From contig OW818681.1 in NCBI GenBank assembly GCA_942493075.1, positions 4,588,001 to 4,652,000 of the forward strand: a stretch of DNA of 64,000 nucleotides. Reading direction: 5' to 3'. Origin of the DNA: JBBQYD01 sp942493075 (lineage in GTDB: Bacteria; Verrucomicrobiota; Verrucomicrobiia; Limisphaerales; UBA8199). Position numbers and translations under genes: made by a program. The notes under the pieces were generated by a model, which searched no databases, was not told where the DNA came from, and was given only the letters and a program-made list of their open reading frames with translations. Shown piece by piece: positions 9,363 through 18,824 of this stretch (positions are counted from its first letter, which is position 1; each line of letters begins with the position of its first letter).

Positions 9363-10618
9363 TTTTCGGAGGAACAAGCTTTCTGAGTTTGTTTTTTCGA
9401 TGCGTCTAGTAACCGAATCAGCTTGGGATCGTGAAAGCTCAGCAGTTTGAGATCTCCAGAGCCCAGATCGAACTCCGCAGAGAATGCCTGGTGTGTTTCG
9501 CCAATCCAGACATTCCGGCCCGGGTTCTTAGGCCAATTTCGCCATCCAACAGGCAAACGATTCACACCGTAGCTTCCTATGGCCAGAGGGTTTAGTTCTG
9601 CCGTCGGGGAAAGGTCAGCCAACGCTTCCCGGGGTATGCCCAGCTTTGTTACCAAGGTCGTTTCCAATTCCGCGGCTAACACCTTCCAATCCTTGACAAC
9701 CTTGCCCTCAAATTGTTTCCACTCCTCCGCAGGCTTGCGATCCCAGAATCCGGCAAAACAGGCGTCTTCGGCAGTATGGCGATAGACGATGCCGTCAACG
9801 CATTCGAACGTGGTGGCGTTTGTGAACCACACTTGGACGACTTGGCCATTAGTGGAGATTTCCTTGTCCGAATAGATCCACGATTTTTCCCAATCGATTT
9901 CCGTCAGGTTTGTCCGTGACCCCGGGCTGACCCCCAGCTTCTCACAAAACGCCAGCCAAAGGGGAATGGCTGCCGAGACTTGGTTTGTGGTTGGATGTGG
10001 CCACCAACTTTTGAGCTTAGTGGTCTTTTGTACCGGTTTGGGATCAGGTCGAGAGACTCGGTTGCTGATGCTGCTTTCACCCGGAATATCCCAGAACCCA
10101 GGATCCCACAGGTCCAAAGACACAATTTTTCCCGAACGTCCATCGATCTCCACAACTGCAGTAGAGGTCTCGTAGCCCCATGCATTGGTCTTGGGCCACG
10201 TCACCTCATAAAAAGGGATGGGGTTTCCTTGAAATGGGCCGCCACATCGCACCTCAGGCTTCACGTCTTTGATCGGGTCGCCTGTCTTTGTCAGACTTCG
10301 CACGACTCGTGCCGCAAGCTCCACGGCTTCATCCTTGCTTAGCGCCGGTTTACCAGTGAACTCGCTTAGCTGCCTTAGATCCTGTAGATGAAAGTAGGAA
10401 CCGGGACACTTAAAGAGATAGACGATGCCGTGATCAATCGCAAAGCCGGTTTTGCCATCCGACAGTTGCAGATGCAACGGGGAATCAGGCATGCCAGCAC
10501 CATAAGTAACTATGTTTGTCTCGTAGCGAATGATGGCGCTTTCGGGAACTGGAACAGTTGCCGTGAAGTTACTGGCCAGGCCAAAACCTATGCTGAGCAA
10601 TGTGTTCGTTAAAAGCAT
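9359..10618 (-). CDS. Secreted protein of unknown function, possibly PepSY-related
   Basis: 419 residues; short N-terminal hydrophobic segment (LLTNTLLSIGFGLASNFTA) consistent with a signal peptide. Two related halves can be seen. Each has a region where the product is described by 'ALSKDEAVELAARVVRSL' or a comparable helix and then strands ending in an EIDGRSGKIVSLDL-type or EFDLGSGDLKLLSF-type turn. That helix plus G-x-I/L-x-S/L ending resembles PepSY-like folds, but I would not assign the family without a profile search. It overlaps the small secreted protein downstream by 4 bp. The spacing to the 1,611-residue gene upstream is 51 bp on the same strand, so the three may form one transcript. 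Confidence 0.6.
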   Translation of the reverse strand: MLLTNTLLSIGFGLASNFTATVPVPESAIIRYETNIVTYGAGMPDSPLHLQLSDGKTGFAIDHGIVYLFKCPGSYFHLQDLRQLSEFTGKPALSKDEAVELAARVVRSLTKTGDPIKDVKPEVRCGGPFQGNPIPFYEVTWPKTNAWGYETSTAVVEIDGRSGKIVSLDLWDPGFWDIPGESSISNRVSRPDPKPVQKTTKLKSWWPHPTTNQVSAAIPLWLAFCEKLGVSPGSRTNLTEIDWEKSWIYSDKEISTNGQVVQVWFTNATTFECVDGIVYRHTAEDACFAGFWDRKPAEEWKQFEGKVVKDWKVLAAELETTLVTKLGIPREALADLSPTAELNPLAIGSYGVNRLPVGWRNWPKNPGRNVWIGETHQAFSAEFDLGSGDLKLLSFHDPKLIRLLDASKKQTQKACSSEK

Positions 10619-10669
10619 GTTCTCCTTAGCGTTGAATACCGAGGCACCATAGGATTGGCATTGGGTGCC

Positions 10670-13600
10670 TTACCATTTGTCAGAGCCATGATTGAAGCCG
10701 TTAAAAGTTAAGCCGCCGTAGCCACCTATTTTGATGTGAACTGTAGGATCATAATTCACGACCGGACCATTTGTTCCGCCGTCAACAGGAACATTGCGGC
10801 GAGGCGGGTTGGCGTTGGGACTATTCCATGCGATCTCGTCAGCTCTTGCTTTGGCCTGGGTAACCCCAAAACTCGAACCGCCCAGGCTTGTCCAGTAGTT
10901 GAAAAAGACTCTATGCCACTGGCAGATGGTGTCGAATGTTGCGACCCTGTAAGGCGGTTGATTTGTATCAACGTTCGGCACTGGTTGATTCAATGGGTAA
11001 CCCGCCGGTTGCTTGACAGTGCACCCGATGTATGCAGCGGGCCTAACACTGTTTGTATAGAAGGCCCCATCCTGGAGCTTCATGGCCTCGCCCTTAAGGG
11101 CTCCAAACGCTGTAAAATTGCCGTCCGAGTAACTGTTGCAGCCATCAAGAAAAACGAAGCGATATCGGTGCTTAATAGCCTCCTTAAGTTGGTCGCTAAA
11201 CCAACCTCCAAACTGATCCGAAGCGCCATGACAAAAACCATAGAAGTTGCGCACATTCGGATTGAAGAGCGTTACCCTTAACCGGACCCTGTCAGCATAG
11301 TAGAGGTTTGTGCCATTCGTTACTCCAGGGGAAGAAGCCTCGGCCCCACGCATAGGCCACGTTTGGCCCATTCCTGGACCATTGTCTTCGGGACTATAGG
11401 CTAGTGTGGGAAGGGCACCCGCTGTAGCCAGTGTCCCTGCCGTTTTCCAAGCCCCGAGATGCACGTCCTTTCGCCAGCGCAGGGGGTTCCCCAAGTCATC
11501 GGTATAGAAAGACACCTGATCCAGGGCAGGCTCCGTGATCACCTTATGATACTCGACAACACTGTTGTCATAGGCAGCAGCCCAGCAACCGATCAAAGGA
11601 TACGGGCGTTCCTTACGAATCGGTGGATTAACGGTGGTTTGGCTTTCCCCGGGTTGCGGAGGAGCCATTAGATCGTAGGAACTTGCCTCGACAAAAGTAT
11701 AAAGGACAGTCTCCTCATCGCCGACAGTCAAATTGGCCATGGGTTCTGAGAAGGAGATGTTGCCGTCCGTGTTGGTCCCTACGAACCAGTTAGCGTAAGT
11801 GCTCGGGGCAAACGGATCAGTGGCTTTTGCATAACCGGAGCGGAAAACGTGAATGACATAATTGGTCATTGAGGCAGGCGTTTGTAACTTGATCCGTAGC
11901 GTCTGTTCAGCACGGTCTTGATAGAAAGGGTGGGATATTCCGTTGGACACGGTAATCATCACGCTTGGTGATTCTATTCCCAACGGGCCCCATGCGCCAG
12001 GTACGGTCGTGTTAATGGCCGAATGTAGCGAAAGCAGGTGGGGCCCATTGGTGAGATATCGCGTGTCTATCTCCAACTCTTCGGTTGCCAAGGCAGGATT
12101 CTGGACGGATCCTCCATCGGCAGCTTCACCATCAATGTACGCATGAAGTCCACCTGCCAGCACTGCTGTGTTTGTCCCCAAGTCGAAACGCAGTCGCATT
12201 ATTCCGGAATTCACTGAGTTTGAGGCAGGAGAAATGATACGCAAGCCTCCCGTGGCCGCATTTTGCCACCTCATTTCGTCGAGGTCCTCTGTGCCGTCAC
12301 GGTTGCGGTCGGCTACAAAGTTGGGAACCCCATCATTGTTGGAATCGATAGCACCTGTGGACGCCAGCGCTAGATAATGCGCGCCGATTGAAACCTGGCC
12401 AGGCGATTGTTGGTTTGTCTGACACGTAAAATGAAACTCGCCTGCGGCGGAACCTGACCGTGAGCCCTTCCCAATGAGTTCAGACGCGCTTGTGGGCAAG
12501 TAGAAATCTCCCAGAGGACCGCTCTCATAGTTCAGAAATAGCAAGTCCGGGTCGGTCATAGCGGAGGCTGCTGGACTTAACCGATTTGCCCCGGAGGGCA
12601 GGACGGCCATACCCACATAGGCATTATGGTGGTTTACTCCAATCGGTCCGTTGTTAATGCCGTAGTCATCGGAAACGAACATGACATGATCAAAAATGTT
12701 GTCGGTGAAGGTCCAGTTAGTTCCGCTGGAAACTGAAACAGGGGAAAGCAACATCGGACACTGATAGAACACATTGTTTACGATTGAAAGCTGTGAGCTG
12801 AATTCCGGTTGATTGTAATAGCTGGTGAATCGGCCAGTGTTGTAAAAACCAACTTGGCAGCTATTGAATATGCTATTTCGGACGGTAAGTGATCGGTCCT
12901 TTGGGCCGCCATCATCATAAAGAAACCAACCACCCTGGAAATGGCAACCATCGATCAGCAGAGTCGATATGATCGAATAGAAAACACCCAGATAGTTGTT
13001 GATCGGAGCTAGGTGCGCGTTAAATCCTCCAGAAATGGTCGGAAAGTCTGCATAAGAAATCTTTGCTTCTGGGTAAGGAGTGGGTATTCCTCCGAAAAAA
13101 CTAAGCTCTCTCCATGTTAAGGTTGGGCCAAAGGGTTCCAACTCCCACACCGGGCTTTCCTGCACCGCATCCATGTGCGCAAACACTACACGGTTATCGG
13201 GTGTTCCGTTGACCTCAAGTCGACCGCCTGGGTTGAGTCGAATGCCCCAGTTATTAGGCAGGCCAATAAAACCTAACACAGTCCCTGGTTCGACTTTCAA
13301 GGTAGCATAATTGACGGTAACTCCGTTGATCACGTAGTCCACGACTGGGTAGTGATAACCCAAATTTCGCGCACCGGGATCTCGCAAGGCGCTAGGAATG
13401 AGCTTGTACGTGGACGTGATATCGCTAAACAAAACTTCAGGTGGAACGTATGACGTCATCTGGGCGAACGCTTTTGTCACGGCGGGATCTATGTTAGTGC
13501 TTCCTACATAATTGAAAGCTGAGAGTGCCCTCAAATAATAGGCTCCTTGCCCGTTAGCCCAGTTGTAATAGGGCGTGCCGTCCTGATCAACCCAGTAGAT

Positions 13601-15505
13601 GAGTTCGAATGGTGATGACTGTTCGGTGAAGGCTGAGGACCCAAATTGGGGAACTGTGTCAGGGTAAAAACCGTTATGGGATCCAGACAACACTACACCT
13701 GCTCCCAAGTTAGTAACATTGCAGAATATGGAATTTGTGATGTTAAAAGGAAGCCCCGTTGCGATGCTGTCCACTGCGAAGCTGCTGCATGCGTCTACAG
13801 TTAAGAACTGCGCGTCTCCGGTTACCCGGCTGCCACTAATGGCGCGGGCAACATCGCTGATTAGCAGATTACGAAGCCTGAGCAGGCGAGATGTGCTGCC
13901 ACTTCCTTCCGAGCGAATGGCTGTATCACAATGCAAAATCTGGACGTGGGAGAGCGTGTCAGTTACTTGATGATCTGGCAGGGCTTTGAAACATATGGCC
14001 GTGCCAGAATGAAGAAAGCGCAAATAACCAAGACTCGTATTCGTGGTTGAGGCGATCTCAAGCGCTGTAGGCGCATAGAAATTGGTGGGCACACTGGTAG
14101 AAACATTCAAAACCCACCCAACGAGGTCATCATCTTGTGCCGTGAAGACTGCGGGGCGGTAAGGTCCTGTTTGTGTTGTGACAGGACCCTTTACAATAAT
14201 CCTGGCATTCTCGTTAGCCGCAAATTTCACAACGGAACCGCCCTCGATGACAGTTTCGCCAAAAAGTTCGACCGGTCCTGACGAGCCATCCACAAAATAG
14301 GTGACGTCCCCAGTTAGCCTGAGGTTTTGGCGAGCCCCGTATAGGACAATCGCGTTCTCCCCGCTGTCCTGAACGGTCAAAACGCTGTTCGAACTGAGTA
14401 TTGAGCCCAGTGGATTGGATATCTTTACGAAATAGTTCCCAGCATCCGACAGCTCGACCGAACTTACCGTAAGTGCGGCACTCGTCGCGCCAGAAATGCT
14501 GGTGGTGCCGCTGTAGTCGGCGAAATACCATTGGTAAGCCAAAGGAAGCGGGCTGGTCGTTTCGACTGCAAAAGTCACTGTATCACCCCAATCCACAGTT
14601 TGGCTCATTGGTTGTGAGATAATAAGCGGAAAAGGGTTGGAACTTACTACGTTCGGGTCGGTATGTGTCACAGAACGTTCCAGCACGTCGCTGATTCCGT
14701 CGGCATCAGTATCGTTGGTCCTTCCAAGCCTAAAAAAGGCGTTTTCATGCCACAGTTCTCTTAGCAGGAAGTTGGTCACTCCTGGCTCCGTCCGAAGAAC
14801 CCAATACCAATTTGTCAGGTTCAGTCCTGGCACAGCATTATGTAGGTTCGTTGTCATCAAAAGGTCGTAAACACCTGTGACCCGCTCGCCAAAAGGGGGA
14901 TGAACAGTGAAGACCCCTGTGCCGTTTGTAATGCATTGGATCTCAAGCCACAGGTCATTTGTCGTGAACTGATAAGCCTGCAATGGTGGCATTCCGGAAT
15001 CATTAGTTCCACCTGTGCCTGGAATGGGAGGAGGTTCCAGGCCAAGAGCCATTGTGCCGACTTCAGCATCCGTTAGGCTCGTCCGCATGTCATTCACAAA
15101 TCTTTCAACCTGGTTTAACTGTTCTGCAAGGAAAGATGCAGGATTCATCGAGGTCCGAGAGCGGCGATAGGAGACCTGGTTGTCTTGATCATTCCCGGCA
15201 GTTTGATCGACCAAGTAGTGCTCCCCAACGATTATGTAGACTGGCGTGGCTGGATCAAAAGGCGGATAAGGCAACGGAGCACTTATGCAGGGGAGTGTCC
15301 CGCGCACTTCCCAGAACGTGCCAAAAATTGGGCGTTCGTCTGGCTCCATGAAAGGGAGGCCTAGCGAGTCTGCGGCAAGGGCTACAATGGAATCTGAGTG
15401 TTCGCTTCTCGAAAGGGCCTGCGCAGAAGACAGGTTCTCAAAAAACAGCCTGAAACAAACAACTAATGCTGTTATAAGTGCTAATCGACAGTCTCGAATC
15501 TTCAT
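10670..15505 (-). CDS. Giant secreted Ig/beta-helix protein with C-terminal caspase-like (clan CD) dyad
   Basis: 1,611 residues from the ATG at 15505, which starts a signal peptide (MKIRDCRLALITALVV...SSAQA). A 'FFRLG..NDTDADGISD' segment near residues 260-280 carries a calcium-binding-like thrombospondin type 3 motif. An Ig-like domain follows (YQWYFAD...LSDAGNYFVKISN). A long region of about 700 residues then shows right-handed beta-helix features (repeated N-x-I-F, NNVF, NVF turns). Near the C-terminus, the segments FYGFCHGASD (His 1426) and FVFLDGCNSYSDG (Cys 1456) match the His-Gly and (D/A)-x-C signatures of caspase/CHAT/gingipain-type cysteine peptidases. Protease activity is an inference. 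It may be the first gene of a three-gene secreted-protein transcript. Confidence 0.75.
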   Translation of the reverse strand: MKIRDCRLALITALVVCFRLFFENLSSAQALSRSEHSDSIVALAADSLGLPFMEPDERPIFGTFWEVRGTLPCISAPLPYPPFDPATPVYIIVGEHYLVDQTAGNDQDNQVSYRRSRTSMNPASFLAEQLNQVERFVNDMRTSLTDAEVGTMALGLEPPPIPGTGGTNDSGMPPLQAYQFTTNDLWLEIQCITNGTGVFTVHPPFGERVTGVYDLLMTTNLHNAVPGLNLTNWYWVLRTEPGVTNFLLRELWHENAFFRLGRTNDTDADGISDVLERSVTHTDPNVVSSNPFPLIISQPMSQTVDWGDTVTFAVETTSPLPLAYQWYFADYSGTTSISGATSAALTVSSVELSDAGNYFVKISNPLGSILSSNSVLTVQDSGENAIVLYGARQNLRLTGDVTYFVDGSSGPVELFGETVIEGGSVVKFAANENARIIVKGPVTTQTGPYRPAVFTAQDDDLVGWVLNVSTSVPTNFYAPTALEIASTTNTSLGYLRFLHSGTAICFKALPDHQVTDTLSHVQILHCDTAIRSEGSGSTSRLLRLRNLLISDVARAISGSRVTGDAQFLTVDACSSFAVDSIATGLPFNITNSIFCNVTNLGAGVVLSGSHNGFYPDTVPQFGSSAFTEQSSPFELIYWVDQDGTPYYNWANGQGAYYLRALSAFNYVGSTNIDPAVTKAFAQMTSYVPPEVLFSDITSTYKLIPSALRDPGARNLGYHYPVVDYVINGVTVNYATLKVEPGTVLGFIGLPNNWGIRLNPGGRLEVNGTPDNRVVFAHMDAVQESPVWELEPFGPTLTWRELSFFGGIPTPYPEAKISYADFPTISGGFNAHLAPINNYLGVFYSIISTLLIDGCHFQGGWFLYDDGGPKDRSLTVRNSIFNSCQVGFYNTGRFTSYYNQPEFSSQLSIVNNVFYQCPMLLSPVSVSSGTNWTFTDNIFDHVMFVSDDYGINNGPIGVNHHNAYVGMAVLPSGANRLSPAASAMTDPDLLFLNYESGPLGDFYLPTSASELIGKGSRSGSAAGEFHFTCQTNQQSPGQVSIGAHYLALASTGAIDSNNDGVPNFVADRNRDGTEDLDEMRWQNAATGGLRIISPASNSVNSGIMRLRFDLGTNTAVLAGGLHAYIDGEAADGGSVQNPALATEELEIDTRYLTNGPHLLSLHSAINTTVPGAWGPLGIESPSVMITVSNGISHPFYQDRAEQTLRIKLQTPASMTNYVIHVFRSGYAKATDPFAPSTYANWFVGTNTDGNISFSEPMANLTVGDEETVLYTFVEASSYDLMAPPQPGESQTTVNPPIRKERPYPLIGCWAAAYDNSVVEYHKVITEPALDQVSFYTDDLGNPLRWRKDVHLGAWKTAGTLATAGALPTLAYSPEDNGPGMGQTWPMRGAEASSPGVTNGTNLYYADRVRLRVTLFNPNVRNFYGFCHGASDQFGGWFSDQLKEAIKHRYRFVFLDGCNSYSDGNFTAFGALKGEAMKLQDGAFYTNSVRPAAYIGCTVKQPAGYPLNQPVPNVDTNQPPYRVATFDTICQWHRVFFNYWTSLGGSSFGVTQAKARADEIAWNSPNANPPRRNVPVDGGTNGPVVNYDPTVHIKIGGYGGLTFNGFNHGSDKW

Positions 15506-15700
15506 ATCTGAGTAGCTATTTCTTCTTTGTCTTGCCTCAGGCCAGAAATGCAATAGCGAGACTACTCACGACAGTTTGCCGCCTATCGACAACGCACTTG
15601 GTTCCTAATGACCTGAGGCTTTGTTAGTACGTATGACATTGCCGATTTATTGTCCACTGTTTTTTCGCCGTCGCGCAAAACTGAGCCGTCGGGAGGATTC

Positions 15701-15740
15701 CCAATAGTGAAGGATGGTCCAAAAAAACGGTGGTTTAGCC
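15701..15740. repeat. Short dispersed repeat copy 2, upstream of the pseudopilin-like gene
   Basis: Begins CCAATAGTGAAGGAT and ends in TTTAGCC, matching 8673-8711 in orientation and spacing; the middle A-rich spacer differs. Confidence 0.45.
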
Positions 15741-15747
15741 GGAGGGC

Positions 15748-15775
15748 TTGGATAAAGTTATCACATTTTTATATT
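15748..15775 (+). promoter_or_regulatory. Candidate sigma-70-type promoter for the pseudopilin-like gene
   Basis: TTGGAT, 16-bp spacer, TATATT, located 36 bp before the ATG. The -35 box is weak and the spacer one base short, so this is a suggestion only. Confidence 0.3.
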
Positions 15776-15810
15776 GCGCCAGGTTCCCGGTTCCCCTATA
15801 GAACACCCTG

Positions 15811-16530
15811 ATGGGCAACCCGAATAAATGCGCGAGCCGGGCCAGAGCGTTCACTTTGATCGAATTACTAGTGGTGATTGCGATCATCGCCATACTCGCC
15901 GCCCTGCTCTTGCCAGCGTTGAGCCAGGCGAAAGCCACCGCGCAACGCACGGCCTGCGCCAACAACCTGCGGCAGCTAAGGCTGGCGCTGGCGGCCTACG
16001 TTATGGATGCAGAAGGCCAGTTCCCACCACGACTCCCCGGAACGAACTGGCCGGCACAACTGCAGAGTTACTATAGCGACATCAAGCTGCTCCGATGCCC
16101 CACTGATCCCTCGCTCCAGGGCACAGCCAGCACAAACCGCACGCCTGATCTGGCACCACGCAGCTTTTTGATGAATGGGTTTCAGGATTATTACGCGGCA
16201 CGGGATCCTCGGGACAGACGTTCGGCCCTGCCTCCATTCAAGGAGGCCGCCATTCAGCATCCTACAGAAACGATCCTTCTGGGAGAAAAGAAGTCCGATT
16301 CCCCCGAATTCAATCTGCTCGTGCAAGCTGATCCCACCGAATACCTGGATGATCTGGAGGAGAACCGGCATGGCGGAAAGCCAAACGCTCAGAGCGGAGG
16401 CAAAGCGAATTACGCATTTGCCGACGGGAGCGTTCGAAGCTTGCGCTACGGCAAAAGCCTCTGTCCGGAAAACCAGTGGGCCGTAACAGCGGAGGGGCGG
16501 ACGAATTTCGCAATTTGCCATCCGAACTGA
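15811..16530 (+). CDS. Prepilin-type N-terminal cleavage/methylation protein (verrucomicrobial pseudopilin-like)
   Basis: 239 residues. After a short basic leader comes the type IV prepilin motif AFTLIELLVVIAIIAILAALLLP: a peptidase site before F-T-L-I-E and a hydrophobic helix that anchors the protein in the inner membrane until assembly. The remaining domain contains NNLRQL, a central L-R-CPTDPS segment and a C-terminal YAFADGSV stretch. These are the hallmarks of the large DUF1559-like/'H-X9-DG' prepilin-like family abundant in Planctomycetes and Verrucomicrobia. No secretion-system or prepilin peptidase genes are next to it, so the role (surface filament or type II-like secretion) is open. 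It converges with the thioredoxin-domain gene, 11 bp apart. Confidence 0.88.
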   Translation: MGNPNKCASRARAFTLIELLVVIAIIAILAALLLPALSQAKATAQRTACANNLRQLRLALAAYVMDAEGQFPPRLPGTNWPAQLQSYYSDIKLLRCPTDPSLQGTASTNRTPDLAPRSFLMNGFQDYYAARDPRDRRSALPPFKEAAIQHPTETILLGEKKSDSPEFNLLVQADPTEYLDDLEENRHGGKPNAQSGGKANYAFADGSVRSLRYGKSLCPENQWAVTAEGRTNFAICHPN

Positions 16531-16541
16531 CCTAAACCGCG

Positions 16542-18050
16542 TCAGTTCCTAAGTCGGAGTCGAAAAAATCGTGGTGCACCGGTCAGCGTCATCTGCACTG
16601 TGTTGGCACCATCCACCTGTGACACCTGCTCAGAGCAATCAGACCAAGCAGCTCCGTCAGGGGAATTCGCGCTTTGGAGCACCATGGGCACTGAGGTAGT
16701 TGGCCACTGGAACTCGAGTTGATTCCCTGTGCGTGTAGTGGATAAGCGCGTATTCCCATATAACAGCGGGAGAAGATAGCTCTCGAAATCCGCCTGGGAG
16801 CGGCCTCCGACGAGCTTTGTCCGGATGTATCCCTGCCGATCAATGAGAAAGGTCGTAGGAATGGATGAAATGCCGCCATAATCGGCTCTCATTTTGCTAT
16901 CAGCCATGACGATGGGATAGGTGATGGACGGAAGGTGAGAACACAAAAAAGCCGCAATCGTCTCAAGAGATTCTCCCAGGTCCGCCCCTATGATCAACAG
17001 GCCATCCGCCTGGTATTTTTCATGCAAAGCCACAAGATCGGGTAACTCAGCACAGCACGGTCCACACCAGATGGCCCAGAAGTTCAAAAGCACCACCTTA
17101 TTGGTGAATGTAGACGAGTCATAAACAATTCCATTCAGGTCGGGGAGAACCCATACGGGTGCAGGCCTGGGAGGTGGGGGTTGAGTAAGTTGCAAGCGCA
17201 ACACGATATCGCCCCTCGCTCCGCCATAGCCGTCCACCGCTATCCGGTACGTCACTCCCGCAAGGGCCTCAAACTGCACCTTGCTGGTGCCTGAGCCTCC
17301 GCTCTCGTCGTCTGAGGCCATCCGGGCTAGATTAGTGAGAGAGGTTCCCACATACACAGCCATCACTGTGTCAAAGGTGCTCCCGGCTGTGCTCATGGTC
17401 ACTGGGCCGGAGAAAGGTGCCTTCCATGACCACCAAACCGAACGCCCACCGCTGTAGCCATGATGGTATGGCTCCCCAAATTCCCGGCTGGAACCTCCGT
17501 TATTCCCTGAAGTAACTAGATTCGTTCCTGTCAAAAGTGCGGCATCGGCAAAATTGTCATTCGTCGGACTCTCGTTCGAGTCATAAAAAAGGTTCCAGTA
17601 AACCGTCCCGTAATCGCCATGATACCCGTCCACCGCAATGCGATAGACCTGGCCCACTTCTGCTGTAAAGCTGACTTCGCTGGTGGATTCCATTTCGGAT
17701 GCCTCGTCGTTGCTGGCCACCTCGATAAGTTTGTCAACGGAATCTCCAGTATACACCGCCAGGATCGTATCAAAAGTGCTACCACTTGTTGAAATCGTCA
17801 CATAACCAGTCACGGGTGCCTGCCATGACCACCAAACAGAGGCTCCGCCGGTGGCCCCCGCATGTTTGGGTTCGCCAGGCTCGCTGGTGGCCCCCATGTT
17901 GCTATAAAGGATAGTAAGATTGGTTTCTGAAAAAAGCGGTGCGTTAATAAACAGATCGTTCAGCGGCTGGGAGAGCGCGGACAGACCGGAGCAAAACGCC
18001 AAGCCGCAGCACAGCCATAACCAAGCAAGAGGATGTCTTTTCGTACTCAC
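16542..18050 (-). CDS. Secreted protein with two PPC-like domains and a TlpA-type thioredoxin domain
   Basis: 502 residues. The signal peptide ends near residue 28 (LSALS). Residues about 29-155 and 163-287 are two similar beta-sandwich repeats (SVWWSW...GSTFDT..AVY.G......YRIAVDGY), the pattern of bacterial pre-peptidase C-terminal-like domains. Residues about 297-440 form a TlpA/ResA-like thioredoxin domain with the redox motif W328-C-G-P-C332 and the cis-proline region SSIPTTFLID. The last 60 residues are a beta module ending FFRLRLRN, shared with other secreted proteins in this window. The protein probably reduces or isomerises disulfides outside the cytoplasm, but a cysteine right after the active site (CGPCC) is unusual. 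Confidence 0.85.
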   Translation of the reverse strand: MSTKRHPLAWLWLCCGLAFCSGLSALSQPLNDLFINAPLFSETNLTILYSNMGATSEPGEPKHAGATGGASVWWSWQAPVTGYVTISTSGSTFDTILAVYTGDSVDKLIEVASNDEASEMESTSEVSFTAEVGQVYRIAVDGYHGDYGTVYWNLFYDSNESPTNDNFADAALLTGTNLVTSGNNGGSSREFGEPYHHGYSGGRSVWWSWKAPFSGPVTMSTAGSTFDTVMAVYVGTSLTNLARMASDDESGGSGTSKVQFEALAGVTYRIAVDGYGGARGDIVLRLQLTQPPPPRPAPVWVLPDLNGIVYDSSTFTNKVVLLNFWAIWCGPCCAELPDLVALHEKYQADGLLIIGADLGESLETIAAFLCSHLPSITYPIVMADSKMRADYGGISSIPTTFLIDRQGYIRTKLVGGRSQADFESYLLPLLYGNTRLSTTRTGNQLEFQWPTTSVPMVLQSANSPDGAAWSDCSEQVSQVDGANTVQMTLTGAPRFFRLRLRN

Positions 18051-18125
18051 AATTATCCTATGCTAGTAAGTCAAACCTCCCCTGTCCACTCTTTCTCGAC
18101 CGGCGCTCTTCGCTTCCACCGACAG

Positions 18126-18533
18126 TTACTTGCTGTCGGGCAACCGTTCACGAAGTCTCGCTGTCGCCTGCTCCCGGTCAACACTCCCTGTGGCTATTCC
18201 CAGAACGAGTTCCTCCCATTCCGGCCCGTCGGGCCCAGGCTCAATGCCGTTGAGACGAAGAAAAACAACACAACTACCCAGCGCCGCCCTCTTGTTGCCA
18301 TCAACGAAGGGATGATTTCGGCAGAGATAATACAAATACGCAGCAGCGACCTCCACCAGATCGTTATATGGTGATTTGCCTCCAAAACTCGCTTGAGGCG
18401 CTGCAACGGCAGATTCCAGCAGGGCTGTATCCCGCAAACCATCTGAACCGCCAAACCTTGCGATGGTTTCAGCGTGAATCTCTCGCACGATTTCCACGGT
18501 CAAGTGGAAGCAATTGTCGAGAGAAGCACTCAT
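18126..18533 (-). CDS. doc: Doc/Fic-family toxin
   Basis: 135 residues. The Fic core motif H74-PFVDGN-K-R is intact, and the surrounding helices (LTVEIVREIHAETIARFGG; AAAYLYYLCRN) match the death-on-curing family, whose P1 member inactivates EF-Tu by phosphorylation. The canonical HPFxDGN differs from P1 Doc (HxFxDAN), so AMPylation-type activity cannot be excluded. The gene overlaps its upstream partner, an AbrB/MazE-type antitoxin, by 4 bp, the usual antitoxin-first arrangement. It probably halts growth when the antitoxin is lost. Confidence 0.9.
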   Translation of the reverse strand: MSASLDNCFHLTVEIVREIHAETIARFGGSDGLRDTALLESAVAAPQASFGGKSPYNDLVEVAAAYLYYLCRNHPFVDGNKRAALGSCVVFLRLNGIEPGPDGPEWEELVLGIATGSVDREQATARLRERLPDSK

Positions 18534-18757
18534 GCCAGCTTCTTCATCGTTCGAGCATAATCCTTCATCGTGGACTTGATGACTTTGGAGACTTCGTTAC
18601 GGGACGGGCGAGGTCGCAGGGGGGTAAGGGTGATCGTTCCCCCCTCGTGGACCTCGACATTTAGTTGATCGCCGGCCTTGAGATGGGCCAAGTCCATGAG
18701 CGCAGCATCGAATACAATGCCATGTGAGTTGCCGACTTTACTAATGGTCTTCACCAT
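18530..18757 (-). CDS. AbrB/MazE-type antitoxin
   Basis: 75 residues. The N-terminal half (VKTISKVGNSHGIVF...GDQLNVEV..G.ITLTP) is a swapped-hairpin AbrB DNA-binding domain. The basic C-terminal 30 residues (NEVSKVIKSTMKDYARTMKKLA) are the likely toxin-binding tail. It would repress its own operon and neutralise the Doc toxin. Doc toxins are best known with Phd antitoxins, so pairing with an AbrB-fold antitoxin is a variant. Confidence 0.88.
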   Translation of the reverse strand: MVKTISKVGNSHGIVFDAALMDLAHLKAGDQLNVEVHEGGTITLTPLRPRPSRNEVSKVIKSTMKDYARTMKKLA

Positions 18758-18824
18758 AAGTAATACTATGTTTTACACTCGGCGTTCTGTCAACTCCGTT
18801 GCCAGGGGGAGCGCTCGATGGAGT

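Larger units (their letters stand above)
15506..15810. other. 305-bp divergent intergenic region
   Basis: Lies between the giant secreted protein gene (minus) and the pseudopilin-like gene (plus). It contains the second copy of the short repeat (15701-15740) and a candidate promoter for the plus-strand gene (15748-15775). Nothing else stands out. Confidence 0.4.
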
